A stretch of 64,000 nt of DNA from Pelobates cultripes (GCA_933207985.1 OW240924.1:72765236-72829235); one strand, 5' to 3'. Positions 47,422 through 59,690 are shown, counted from the first letter of the stretch. A program made the numbers and translations. The notes: generated by a model from the sequence alone, not told the origin.

Positions 47422-49518
47422 GACGTTTAGCCTCGCTGGACCTTTGCATAACATTCAACAGCATAAATTAGTAGTTGCGTAAGGGAGTCTGGTGAATTTT
47501 GCTTGTCCTTCCTATTTTGTAATCATGTTACTTAGTTTCCAGGCATAGTTGCATTCTAAGGACACTATTAACTAAAGGTGGATAGAATGGGTATGGGAGC
47601 GTGTATAGTTTCTCATGGGTCCTTCCAGCCCAGGCATCACTATTGTTGCACTTAGAAGTATTCGTATGCGGAAATGAGCTCTGGGTAACAGCGACTGGCC
47701 GTTAGGGGTATGGTTTGCCTTAAACCACGGTGCAGTAGCTAGAAATGTGTCACTAGTGTTGTTTGCGTAGGTCTTGTTTCTTACATAATATAAAATGTGC
47801 AGAATTTTCAAAATCCATGTACCAGCTTACTATTTGTGTTGCTGTACTTGTTGATGGTGTTATAGCATAACAAAGTTGTCTGTATTTACATCCATCCACA
47901 ACAAAAATATAGAATATACATTTTTTCTTTTTTAAAGATACCTTCTTCTTTGATGTCAATTCTGTTAAGCATTCTTAACTCTAGCCATTATACAACTAAG
48001 TTAGACTGTTACACAACTACCCTGCACAGGGAATACTTCCTTAAGGTTGAATGACCATAACTATTATATTGTAAAAAAGGTTAAAAAGGTATACATTTGA
48101 TGTTACTACTGCTGGCCCAGTCTTGTCATTTGCGACTGGTCTGCCCACCAACCCCCAAGAGAGGTGCTTTTAGATACTTGTCAACTATAACTAGCTTTCA
48201 CAAGTTTTGCACCACCTCCTCATCGATGGTACATTTATTTTGTTTTACTCTCGTATTAAGTTCTTTTTATGTTATGTCTTATAATTTCTTTATGTATATT
48301 TTTGGTCTACTAGTGCAACAATTTGGGAGTGCCCCAAAGTCACATATGGGTGGCTCACGTAATGAACAGGGCTCCAGCCTTAAGCTCTTGACCCTCAATG
48401 TAAGAGGCCTCAACACCCCTGAAAAATGCAAAATACTTAGAAATAAAATACACAGATCGAAGGTGGATGTCTCTTTTATTCAGGAGATCCACTTCTGATC
48501 TGGCTCGACCCCTCCAAATTAATTTCCCAGGCCTTTTATCCCAATTTTGTAGGTGCCAAGTCTAGAGGAGTGGTGATCCTGTTCGCCTCCCACACGCCAT
48601 TTCAGAAGGTGCTCCACTCACACCATCCGTATCACCCATCCCGAGGAGAGACCCTACACGTAATGCTTTTTTGGCTCCTCCTTGGGGAGGCAAATACACT
48701 AATCCCCACACTATGGAAGCAGGCAGAAGTGCTTACTATGACCCAATGGATCAATAAAGTCAAAGAGTTCCAGAGTTTAGAAGAACTGCATTGGTCAGCC
48801 AGTGGCCATAGAAATAAATATTTACTGATTTGGGAGGCCTGGTCCACAGCCCCCGATATACCCTCCTCTTGAATTTAGGATCTGGTGCCTGTAGGCTTCC
48901 CCTTGGGTACACACACACACTTGAATCAGTAATCGCGAGATACAGGCAAGATACTAGCCCCTGAAGTCCCCTCTCTATTGCTCTTATGATGCCCCTGGAA
49001 TATATCATCCCTTACCACTCACAAAGAACCTGCAGCCATGGTTGTCTTATATGTGACCCATTTAATGATGCATGATCCCCCTTGTCCCACATGGAGCACA
49101 CCTGGCATTGGGTTACACTAATGGCTTTACACCCCCAAACTTGTTTCTACCAAACATGCTCCGTCTACCATATGCAGAAGAACTCTTTCAACGTTTCTGG
49201 TCACGTTACATATTTTTTTTGCCAAAGCAGTCGTTTATATTACTGTTATTCTGTGACTAAACATTTTTCTTTATTTTGATGTATGTAACATTATTGTTTA
49301 TTATTCTATGGTCATTTTGCGACCAGTCACCCAAAGCCTTTTGCACACCCTTAAAGTGCATGTGTCTCATTCTGAAGTACATTTCCAACTGTGTGTTAAA
49401 TGCAATGTGACATGCAGTACTAAACTCTATGTACATTGATGCAACATGCTTATTCTTTTTAAGATGACTGTTCTGTACTGGTCTTAAAACTGTATTAATA
49501 AACACACACAAAAAGAAA
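47422..49518 (+). mobile_element. Second, internally deleted L1-like element downstream of the first
   Basis: The start of the ORF2 endonuclease domain is readable at about 48385-48497 (LKLLTLNVRGLNTPEK, VSFIQEIHF). After stops and shifts, the C-terminal module appears at about 48700-48850 (TLIPTLWKQAEV, YLLIWEAW). The whole reverse transcriptase between them is absent. A 3' UTR follows to an A-rich end at 49500-49518, immediately before the right target duplication. The first 960 bp (47422-48384) are unidentified, perhaps an upstream spacer. Confidence 0.75.
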
Positions 49519-50282
49519 AAAACAGGAACTCCCTGTACTGTCACATACAGTCTCTTTTATTCCCAATCCACAAACATAGTACATCTACAGGGTACTGCCA
49601 AAACGAATCAACTGTACAATACACCCATATAGACACTCCCACACAACATTCCCTCTGCCCGTGATATGATTACTGAACACAATGGGTAATCTCATTATCA
49701 CCGCAGAGGAATACAGTTTTTACCACAATATTTATAACTTCTAAAATATACATGTCACAAACATAAAACATACATTTTCATAATCAATCCATTCAGGGGA
49801 ACAACATATTAAAAAATGGCACGAATCAGACCAGGGGTTCAAAAGTTAAGGGAAAGTCCTTTGTGACTAAATGAAGCATGGCTTTCCGGCCCAAACCAGT
49901 TTCAGAGTCTTCTATCCTTGAGATAAGTGAGAAGTAATTCAATTATCTCCCAGGACAGACTCAAGACTCCATTATGCACATGGTGAGCACAAAGCATTAA
50001 AATATTATAAAATACACAAAGTCACATTTTATACATAAAACACAGACATGTCACATATCCCCAGATAGCTGGGATCTGAGCGCACAAAACTACCGAATAG
50101 CGCTCAGATCCTATTCACACAGTTCAATTGCCATGGAGCCGAAGTCTTTAACTACACGAATGGGCTCCATGGCATAGCTATCTGGGTTAACACATTCACA
50201 TAAAGTCTGGTCCATAGTCCAAAGGCAAGAGGCGGGCAAGCAGCCCCCTCCAAGGACACGTGGCGAGGTCGGTTTCGCCACA

Positions 50283-50440
50283 TACACAGTGCCAGGCTTG
50301 CCCCATCATGTCATACCAGCTTCACCTGAACTTGCTATAAAGCTATTTTGCCTTGATAGGTGCTTGTTTACCACCACATGTACACAGTGCCAGGCTAACC
50401 ACAACCAGCTTAACAATGATATTTACACAGCGCCAAGTTA
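50283..50440. repeat. Host tandem repeat flanking the solo LTR
   Basis: TACAC (50283-50287) is the right target duplication. 'gccttgataggtgcttgt' and 'accacaaccagctta' here correspond to 44205-44280, showing that the LTR landed in a short tandem duplication of about 100 bp. Confidence 0.65.
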
Positions 50441-52550
50441 AAAATATACAACTTTTCATTTTTAGCACTTGTAATATTTGATAATGCCCATAACAGCTGC
50501 ATCTATCAATTTCTCACAATAACCAAATTAGTAAAATAAACCCCACTGTTTCCTTTGACACTTTCATCTATAAACTGTATCACATGCCCGTCCACATTAT
50601 GTCAGTTGATGTACTCACACAGATTTTATTGAGCAACATTTGCTTCATGGATGTCGTATGATCCGTGCACTCCTGCACTGCTCTCCTTGATCCGTCATGT
50701 GCTGCTACCTGTAAATTTTTCCTTGCAATTAGGGGTCCAAATGTGTTTTTTCTGCTGCCTGCAAGAAAAAAAACGTAACCCTGAAGTCACAGATGGTTCA
50801 AACTCCTCTGTCAGGCTGCTATTGCAGAACCTCTTTTCAGCAGATGTAAATGTTTTCTTGATTTCTCAAGAAACAAAATTACAACCAGAAGGGCATCCAG
50901 TCAGGTACTAACAGAAACCATGATGTGGTTGGGATTTCTGAGTTATCTAGTCATCTGTAACAGATATTCCTTAAAGAACTGAAGTGGGAGAAAGTGAGAC
51001 AGAGCTATCTAACTTTAGACCCAGAAACACTCTGCTGAGCTTCATTTTAAAGCACCTCTCCAACCAACAACCTTTAGAAAATAGGCAAAAAAGGGCACCC
51101 AAAACTACTCAGGACATCCTATACCAAAAAATAGCTTCAAGTAATATCTCCTTGCTACCAAATTAATATTATTTGATTTCCTATAAACCCGGGAGCTGTC
51201 AGAGATAATATTTTCCAAATTACACTGGAATTGGCTTGAGGGTATCCCTGGAAGTGACCATGTTGCCTTCTACAACTCCCACCTCAGGAACCCATGGGTC
51301 TAGAACACATTTACAGTCTTCAAATAGAAGACAAACGCCAAACAAGACAGTAACAAGGTTTGATTAGTCACAGGAAAGATTTACACAGATGCTACCAACA
51401 GAAACATGGTGCAATTAAAAACAAGAAAAACAATGGAGCAATCACTACAGAAACAAATAAATCGAACAGGGCCATTGTCTTTAGTTTGATGTGTTTGTTC
51501 CACTCTTAGAACTTTGTTCTACTTTTCTTTGAGTGACAGCTAAACTCCCTCTATATTAAACCATCTTTATTACACAGAAAAACCTGGCCAGACGTTACCA
51601 AAGGTTCTTCACTAACCTGATTCTGAAGATGGAATGTTGTGATGTGTTTTGAGGTTCCTTCAATGCTCAGTCGGCCCTCTCTACCACTAGCAACATTATG
51701 TAAGTTGTAGTATAGGATGATCATATAGTAGCACAGCTTGCCAAAGTGTGGAGCTAAGATTAAGTTGAGATTGATGGATGTCAGGTTTCACTTCTTCATG
51801 CCCAGCGACAGCATAGAATTTGGAATAAAATATCTCTGGGATTCCAGCCAAGCTGTTCTGTAAAACAGGAGAAACAAGACATAGTAAACTGTGCTTGATT
51901 TTATAACTTACCTGAGACTACCAAACTTGTGGACACCTTCTGAAATGTCTGGATTTTTATTTAACTTTTCCTGCTACTTTCGTAACCCTGAAAAGAAACC
52001 TATATAGTTTATGGCATTCCAATAGCTTAGTTGCCAATTTAGATAATCTATCTAGAAACTTACCCAAACTGTCCACTTTATATTCTGGATTCTGTCCCCA
52101 GATCGATGAATGTTCTACCTTTAGTGCAGTTTTTTTTTTTTTAAATATAAGTGTACACCATCTTGGTGTGATTGGTTGTTTCATATAGATTGTTGTGTAA
52201 GTGTCTACGTACTGGTGTTTATGTATGTCTATATGACCTTTTACAGTTTGATGTTTAATTTCCCATAGAGGGGTCTACGGAATGTTTCTGTTCCAAATTT
52301 CGAAAGATAACAAAATAAATGTTTGTTTTGTTATTATCCTAAATTACTTACTCCTCCACCTTGCATTTTTACAGTTATATACAGACGTGTTCTAATTCAT
52401 TTTCGCCTACTACTAAGCATATGTTCCACAAAAATTATGATTATTCTTTCACCTATTGATCATTAGCTTGAATCACAGGTCTATGAAGTTCATTTTTCGA
52501 AGGTAGTCTAACCTTGGCCCTTTAGCTGCGTCAGGTCTACATATCCAATA
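50441..52550. other. No gene recognised
   Basis: Mixed-composition DNA. A frame at 50651-50911 has a 'gcaag' before and a 'caggta' after an internal stretch, but no family is recognisable and the splice signals are weak. Confidence 0.35.
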
Positions 52551-52554
52551 ACAC

Positions 52555-53137
52555 CATCAACCCCCTCTCCCTCACACCATCAACCCCCTCTCCCTCTCAC
52601 CATCAACCCCCTCTCCTTCTCACCATCACCCCACTCTCCTTCTTACCATCACCCCACTCTCCCTCTCACCATCACCCCACTCTCCCTCTCACCATCACCC
52701 CACTCTCCCTCTCACCATCACCCCCAGTCCTTTTCACCATTACCCCCTGTCCTTCTCACCATTACCCCCAGTCCTTCTCACCATTACCCCAGCATTCTCA
52801 CCATTACCCCCAGTCCTTCTCACCATCCTCCAGTCCCTCTCACCATCACCCCACTCTCCCCTCACCATCACCCCCTCCTCTCACCATCACCATCAACCCT
52901 CTCCCTCTCACCATCAACCCACTCTCCCTCTCACCATCACCCCCCTCCCTCCCACCATCACCCTCCCTCCCACACAGGATCATCCCCCCACACACACAGT
53001 ATCACCCCCCCTCATTACACACTCAGCCTCCCGATTCACACGGTTAGCATCCCCTCACACTGTCACCTCCCCACACATTGTCACCCCCCCACACTGTCAG
53101 CCTGTTCGTGCATCCACACTCACATTAACCACTCATA
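52555..53137. repeat. C-rich minisatellite
   Basis: Units of about 22 bp such as 'caccatcaccccactctccc' plus 'tct' repeat more than 15 times, grading into 'cacactgtcacc' units by 53100. The array continues on the other side of the hAT-type insertion, at 54921. Confidence 0.9.
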
Positions 53138-53202
53138 ATCCTGTTCATAGGCGTGCGCAGCCAATTGCATTAGGGTGTGCACCCTAAAGCACAAACACAC
53201 GC

Positions 53203-53226
53203 CACGCGCGTGTGTGTGTGTATGTG

Positions 53227-53277
<51 letters not shown>

Positions 53278-53297
53278 ACACACACACACACACACAG
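53203..53297. repeat. Compound TG/TC/TA/CA microsatellite
   Basis: Successive runs of TG, TC, TA and CA dinucleotides. Confidence 0.95.
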
Positions 53298-53612
53298 CTG
53301 TGTGTGCTGTTAGTGTGCTGTGTGCTGTTAGTGTTATGTGTGTGTGAGGGTGCGTGTTTGTGACTGTGCTGTTTGTGTGTGTATGTTTGTCCTGTGAGGG
53401 TGCTATTTGTGAGGGTGCTGTTAGTGTGCTGTGTGTGAGGGTGTTGTGTTTTTTTTAAAGGTGCTGTGTGTGTTTGTGAGGGTGCGGTTAGTGCTGTATG
53501 TGTGTGTGCTGTATGTTTGGAGGGATTTGGCAGATTAGTAAATCCTTGCTGCCATGTGCCATCCCTGGTGGTCCAGTGGAGAGTGAACTCTAGCCTGCAG
53601 GGTTAGAGTTAA

Positions 53613-53662
53613 CTCTCGCGAGATCTGAGCGTTGCCGCAGCAACGCTCAGATATCGCGAGAG
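53613..53662. repeat. Perfect-type 50-bp hairpin
   Basis: 'ctctcgcgagatctgagcgt' pairs with 'acgctcagatatcgcgagag' around a short CGCA centre, with one mismatch. Confidence 0.9.
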
Positions 53663-53814
53663 GAACCTGGCGGAGCTTCTGTCTAGAGCTCCCTGGGTCC
53701 TCTCCTGCCTCCCTCCATGCTGCTGTGGGCCGGTGAGGTAGATCTTTGGTCTCCCCGCCGGCCCATGAAGGCTTAGAGCAGAGCCGGCACTCAGATAGCG
53801 CCGGCTCTGCGTGT

Positions 53815-54420
53815 GTATGTGTGTATATATATATATGTGTATATATATATATATGTGTATATATATGTACACACACACACACTGACAGACACACACATAC
53901 TCACAGACACACACACACACTGACACACACACATACATACTCACAGACACACACTCACAGAAACACACACACACTCACAGAAACACACACACACACACAC
54001 ACACATACTCACACACACACATACTCAGACACACACTCACAGACACACACTCACACACACATACATACTCACAGACACACACTCACAGAAACACACACAC
54101 ACTCACAGAAACACACACACACTCACAGAAACACACACACACACACACTGACACACACATACTCACAGACACACACACACACTGACACACACACATACTC
54201 AGACACACACTCACAGACACACACTCACACACACATACATACTCACACTGACACACACACATACTCAGACACACACTCACAGACACACACTCACACACAC
54301 ATACATACTCACAGACACACACTCACAGAAACACACACACACTCACAGAAACACACACACACACACACACACTCACAGACACACACACACTGACACACAC
54401 ACATACTCACACACACACAT
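53815..54420. repeat. CA-based minisatellite
   Basis: Begins with TATATGTG runs (53815-53870), then about 550 bp of units such as 'cacacacactcacagaaaca' and 'cacactgacacacacacata'. Higher-order repeats of about 80 bp are visible at 54040-54120 and 54290-54360. The 215-codon His/Thr frame here is an artefact. Confidence 0.95.
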
Positions 54421-54520
54421 TATTATATATATATATTTTTTTTTAAATGTCCACCCAGCCTCCTACCTGGAGTGCTGGTGGACTTGTCCCTGGGGTCCAG
54501 TGGGGGCGGACGCCTTTCTC

Positions 54521-54699
54521 CAGTTCAGCCGCGGCGAGGGAGCTCTCTGCTCTCTGCTGTCTGCTCCCTCTCGCCGCGCGGGCTGTCTGCTGGAGCTGGG
54601 AGCCGGAATATGACGTCATATTCAGGCTCCCGGCATCAGCGCGCGGCGAGAGGGAGCAGACAGCAGAGAGCAGAGAGCTCCCTCGCCGCGGCTGAACTG
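54521..54699. repeat. 179-bp palindrome
   Basis: Left 'cagttcagccgcggcgaggg' and right 'ccctcgccgcggctgaactg' are perfect complements, and the arms extend inward through 'agctctctgctctctgctgt'. The centre is the perfect palindrome 'gaatatgacgtcatattc'. Confidence 0.93.
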
Positions 54700-54843
54700 C
54701 GGGGCGGGGGGGTTATCCATCACCTCTTGCCCCCCCTCCCCCATGACAGGGGCAAGAGGTGAGACAGGGGGGCGCTGACTGCCTGCAGGAACAGCGTTCC
54801 TGCTCAAAAAAAGTGCAGGAACGCTGTTCCTGCAGGACTCAAG

Positions 54844-54912
54844 CCATAGGCGTGCGCACGGGGATTAGGGTGTGCCCAGGCACACCCGGCACACCCCGTG
54901 CGCACGCCTATG
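54844..54912. repeat. Terminal hairpin containing a second copy of the TIR
   Basis: 'cataggcgtgcgcacgggg' (54844) pairs with 'ccccgtgcgcacgcctatg' at the right terminus, giving a 69-bp stem-loop. Confidence 0.9.
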
Positions 54913-54920
54913 ATCCTGTT

Positions 54921-55190
54921 AACCTCACCCCTCCAAACACACCTGCCCCCACTCTGCCACACTCACCCTGTCACATTAACCCCCCTTAATCCTGTCACAC
55001 TCGTCCCTCCTACCATGCCACAATTGCCCTGACACACTTACCTCCACTCGCCCTATCCCACTCCCTCATCAAACCATGTCATACTCCCTGTCCCACATTC
55101 TCTCTCACAACCCCCCCTGTCCATTCACCCCCTTCGCCCTGTCACACTCTCCCTGCTACTGGTACCCCTTTACTCATCTTCTCACAGTCA
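54921..55190. repeat. C-rich minisatellite, right part
   Basis: Continuation of the array at 52555-53137, with units such as 'cactcaccctgtcacattaa'. Confidence 0.75.
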
Positions 55191-56300
55191 CCAGCTGAAG
55201 ACATTCATCAAACACACACGATCAGGAAACATAGCTTTGCCATAAGCACAATGCACAAAGGCTACAGGCAGACCCCCATACACACAACACACTTCAAGCA
55301 GCTACCCCATACACATACATGCTCACAGACAAAAACGCAAACATGCTCACAGAGACATACATTCACACACATATGGATACTCTCTGTCAGATACACTCTC
55401 AGGCACATACACAGGTAAACTGTGCATCAATGTGTATAAGTGACAGTGTACATGTATTGCAACTATTTTTTTCACTATTTTGTTAGTGGGGCCTCATGTT
55501 TGAGTTTCGCCTAAGGCCTCATAAAGTCTAGAGGCACCTCTGGTTAGCAAAGTAAATAAAAATACAAAATATCCAGGAGTATGTATGTTAAATAACCCCA
55601 CAGCTCGTGGATATGTAATTACCTGACATTTAGGACTCCAAACCATGGAAACATATATGCACAGGAAAAATAGTTAAGGTGAGACTACAGAGTGGATAAA
55701 ACCAATATTCTTAATAAAAATTAACATTTATTAAATAATTTCCTCTGAAAAATGTAAAAGAAATACCAGGACATCAAACAATGACAAAGGAGCAACTCAT
55801 CAACAGCAAGTCATAGTCGCTTAACATGTAATAGCTCGAGATCTCAAAGTACTGTGTTTTGAAAACTGACGCAAAGATGGAAAAAGGGAGGAATCATTAA
55901 TCAAATGCACCTGCTGGTTCCTCTGGTTCCCACATGATGATTGCTCCACTTTTAATTCTGTGCAGCATTTTACAGAATAGAATACGTCGGAAGAGGGTAC
56001 ATAACAGTCTGCTGGGTTTGAAGTGGATGTTTCCATTGCTTTGTTGGCTTGGCTCTATATCCTGCATAGAACCATATCTAAATCAGGGCTGCAAAGGTTG
56101 GTATCTGTCCAGAAACTACGTGCAATTTCTACCAATGAATTTAATGAAAATCCATATAAGGTCCATTTCTGTGAAATCTTACCAACCAAAAGCGTGGTCA
56201 ACATCCAAGATGGTGGCCATATTGGTGGACCAATGCAAAGTATACCTGGTAAACTCATTGGGCTAAAAGGCTGACTTGAGTCTTGTGGCTAATGTTAACA
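55191..56300. other. No gene recognised; possible 3' UTR of the class I gene
   Basis: An end-like sequence 'cataaagtctagaggcacct' at about 55520-55545 looks like an old hAT-type terminus. On the minus strand an AATAAA lies at about 55730. The segment lies downstream of the last recognised class I exon and could hold its 3' UTR. Confidence 0.3.
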
Positions 56301-56301
56301 G

Positions 56302-56573
56302 TTATAGCACAGTTAAACCAGCTTTGGGTCCAAGAAAACCTTCACAGGTCTCATTCCTTAATACTTCTTGTTGCTGCTTTTCCATGGAAGTTTGCAACTT
56401 CAGAGACTCCAAAATGTAGTTCCCTTCAAAAGTAAGCAAGGAACAGAGCAGTTGGGGTGATTGTCGATGTGAAGGCATGTATCTTTCTGTAGTGGAGTCA
56501 CAAGACGTATCATCATCATCATCAAACCATCCAGAAATCCTTAGTCCTTTCTTGGATGGCGATGCGATCTTCT
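56302..56573 (-). CDS. Open frame with acceptor-like start, possible exon of unknown role
   Basis: On the minus strand a pyrimidine-rich 'ttttccttttaaag' is followed by about 90 open codons ending in a stop at 56302. Residues include ISGWFDDDDDTSCDS and YMPSHRQSPQLLCSLLTFEG. It lies 1.2 kb downstream of the class I tail exon 57807-57848, which ends in a donor site after its stop codon. It could be the 3'-UTR exon of that gene, an alternative tail exon, or part of an unrelated repeat. I do not recognise the peptide. Confidence 0.3.
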
Positions 56574-57806
56574 TTAAAAGGAAAACATTGTACAGACAGC
56601 AAATACCCATCTTTGTGGAAGAGTACCACGTTATTAAAAAAGATTTGATTTAACATAAAAAGTGTATTTTATCAAGTTTACAGTAACCCACATATTGAAC
56701 TCACACAAGCTATATTTGAGCATGCTTGCAATTATATACATATACATATTTATTTTTCTTACATCACACACAAAGAACAATAAATAAGCCCATAACATTA
56801 TGTTGAAAGTGAAACATACGGAGAACCATTGTTCAAGAACTAATAATAATAATATTCTAATTGTACCTAGGATTCCAAGAGAATAGAAAGATCCTACAAG
56901 GATAAGATGTAAGATGTGAAAACAAGCTTTGCAAGGAGAGAATGTCTGTAGTAATATTAATATTTATGTATATAATGAGTCACTGAACTTCAAAAATATT
57001 TGTCTAGTGCTTTGCCAAGTCTTGTATATTAATATCAAGAAGATGGGATTTGAAATCAGAAGGATACATGTGCCTGCAAGAAAAACACAACAACAGTTGA
57101 CTATTTCAATGTGTATTGACTATTGACTATTCACAACAATGTGTCCCAACGTTAGCAAGACCGCTCCCGAATGGACATTAATTTATACAGGATTTTAGAC
57201 CTTTCGTGTGGATACATTAATTCAGAACTGAATGTTACAATCCAACTGCTTGTGCAGCTAATGGCAGAATAATGTGGGTTTCTGTAATTTTGAGGGCAAA
57301 AAAACAGGTGGATGTATTTTGGAAATGTGCCTCCTACAGAAACAAAAATCAGGGTTAATCTGATAATTTTTCATTGTATGTTAAATGGGGGAAAAAAACC
57401 CCAGATGTTTACATTCTCTGAAAATGCTCTAATATCTGTAGGATTTGCTCTGAATACATGTCTTAATGGCAAACTGGGAGAAATATGGTGATTTAAATAG
57501 CATTCTGCTTAGCCACATTGTATTACAACATTTAATACCTGGCAGGGCTGGTACATAGTGTGACAAAAAGGAATTGGCACATGACTGATTCCGCACATCC
57601 ATCTTACTTATTTGTTTTTTTTAAGAATTTTTAAAAAAAAATGGAAAAAATACATTTGATTTGTAAACATCAGTCAAGTATAACCTATGTACTTTGGGTA
57701 TAATATGGAGTGTAACAAAAATGATCTATGCAAAATAAATTGATAATCATTTGTCTATGGGGTAGGCACAGTTATTCCATTAAAAAACCCCATTACCTGC
57801 AGTTAC

Positions 57807-57848
57807 CTCAGACAGCTGGAAGGGACACAGGCACATCCTTATCTTCAG
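57807..57848 (-). CDS. MHC class I heavy chain, last coding cytoplasmic exon
   Basis: The acceptor 'ctctttttgcag' precedes the exon, which starts at 57848. Joined in phase 1 to the preceding tail exon it encodes TEDKDVPVSLPAV and a TGA stop (57810-57808). A donor 'ggtaact' follows directly, implying at least one further untranslated exon. The DVPVSL segment resembles the DVSL motif of the class I cytoplasmic tail in other vertebrates. The distance of about 3 kb from the previous exon is explained partly by an L1 fragment in the intron. Additional small tail exons in that intron cannot be excluded. Confidence 0.7.
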
Positions 57849-58099
57849 CTGCAAAAAGAGAAACGGATGTTTGCTATTAAACAAATTATTTTGGAAATAT
57901 ATTTTTTAAATCACTAAATCTCTCAAAATAGAAGTAACCCACATACCACCTGAGAGTGGTCCTCTGTAAGGGCACATGGACATTTCTCTGCCAAGCACAC
58001 TACTGTTTTATTCGATATGTTTACAGGTTTTGAATTTTATTTTTTTAAAGTTAAAAAAATGATTAAGTAAATCAACAGATACTTTTTATTTTATTAATA

Positions 58100-59690
58100 A
58101 TATCGCCTTTTTTTTTTTATTATTTAATTTTTTTATTGGGGCATAAAGAAAAATATATTCCAATAAGCACAGGAATACATCAGAACAATGAAGATTAAAA
58201 TTAATGACAAGCGACACGGACAAAAGCGAACGCAGGACAATAAATATTTAAACGGACACTGGGGGTGGGGGTTATGCTTGTTTATTGTATTTACATGTTT
58301 TTCTAATTATGGTCCCTGAGGGAGTCTAGAGCTGCCGGACAAAAATGCATAGAAGCAATTTTTGTTTTATTATTACATTTATAATACATTTTCTAATTTG
58401 CACCCAGTGTTCCTGAGCATTTTTTTTTTTACATTCTTTGTTTATGTATTTGTTCATTTGACAATCTTTCAGCACAATACAACTTTGAACATATTTGGGT
58501 GTGTAGCCCTGAAACATGGAAGCATTGAATTATCAGCATTAGTGCGTATTCAGCTTTACCACTGTCATAGTGGAAGTGTGTCGGTTCTGGACAGATATGG
58601 CTGTGCTTCGCTGGGGGCTACTGCCAGGGGCTTTCGGCTTAGCTGTCACTTTAGTAGCGTCTATTGTAAGCATGCGGTGTGTGGTATCCCTTCCGTTATA
58701 CCTTTGTTGGCTTGCCTGATGAACTGGGTTGTGTCTGTATGCCCTAATATTGATATTCTATCTTTGCGTCTAATGTGTTTCTAATAGTAGCTAAGGAGTG
58801 TCATCCGTCCGTTCGGATGTCTGGCTTGGTCACAGTGGGTCATTCGGTTAGTGCCGCTAGTGTGTTGTGTTGTGTAGATCTTTGTCTAAAAGGTGTGTTG
58901 TGTGTGGCTCAAGAAGTGGTGGTTGCCTCGGTCAGGTCCTGTGCTGCTTGTTGTGTCTTAAGTCCTGCGTGTGGCTTGTTCTGGCTATTGTAGGCCGTTC
59001 CGGGTGATGACTAGCTTGAGGAACCTAGAGGAAGTATCTTCCTCAGGGGGCATTTGTGTCCGATATCGGGTACTTAGGCTTGTCACGTCTCCTGGTATTG
59101 TTACCACATTCTATCCCTCTTGAGTCTGTTTATATGGTGCCTGTATGTTTTCCCTGTTATTTCTTGTCCTTTCTCTGTCGTTCGCCCTCCCTCCCATTTT
59201 GCTCTCCGTCTGTCCTACGTGTCGTGTAGTGATATAGTTTGGCGTGGGTGCCTACGAGAGTCATGTCTTTGCGGTTTGTCTACGGTCTGGGAAGTGGGTT
59301 GGGGGGGGCAAGTTAGTCAGTTTTGTGTGTGTGTGTGGGGGGGGTCATACGTAACTGGTCTTTACTGTAGCTATGCGTCAGTCAATCGGGGGGGGAGGGG
59401 GCCATGCCGGTGCGGGGGAGCCCCAACTCCCAGCCTGGGCGTCCCTTGTGGCTCCATTTGCTGTATATTCCATCCATGGGAACCAAATCAGGGCACATTT
59501 GTCCGAGCGTCCATGCAGGGAGGCTGTCATCATTTCCATGCTGAAAATCATTTCCACTCTTTCCACTCATTGTTGTTGGGTGGGTGTTACCGGGCTTTTC
59601 CATAGCGTAGGAATGAGCGATTTTGCCGCTGTGAGCAGGTGTATGATGAGGAGCCTTAAAGGGGTAGCTGCTATTACCAAAAGACACTTC
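58100..59690 (-). mobile_element. L1/Tx1-like LINE 3' fragment in intron 6
   Basis: On the minus strand, readable pieces at about 59690-59480 (AAKSLIPTLWKSPV, SDKCALIWFPWMEY) are the L1 ORF2 C-terminal module. About 1.3 kb of 3' UTR follow, to a T-rich (plus strand) tail at 58105-58135. It lies in the same orientation as the class I gene. Confidence 0.75.

Larger units (their letters stand above)
44294..50282 (-). mobile_element. Solo LTR with TACAC duplication, split by an L1 insertion
   Basis: The LTR consists of 44294-44564 and 49534-50282, about 1.02 kb in total. On the minus strand it begins TGTGGCGAAACCGACC at 50282 and ends GATCCGTTACA at 44294. TACAC flanks both outer ends (44289-44293 and 50283-50287). 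The central 5 kb is a later L1 insertion. Internal viral genes are absent. Confidence 0.88.
53146..54912. mobile_element. Non-autonomous hAT-type element with perfect 8-bp duplication
   Basis: The termini 'cataggcgtgcgca' and 'tgcgcacgcctatg' are perfect inverted repeats of 14 bp. ATCCTGTT flanks both sides exactly (53138-53145 and 54913-54920). The 1767-bp interior has no transposase; it holds a compound microsatellite, a CA minisatellite of about 600 bp, and several hairpins. The flanking C-rich minisatellite joins cleanly when the element is removed. Confidence 0.88.

Noticed and set aside
50651..50911. Candidate exon
   Set aside because: Splice-like signals are weak and the peptide is not recognisable; reported only as unassigned DNA.
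53746..54393. Open frame of 215 codons rich in His and Thr
   Set aside because: It is translated CA minisatellite with no start context or motif.
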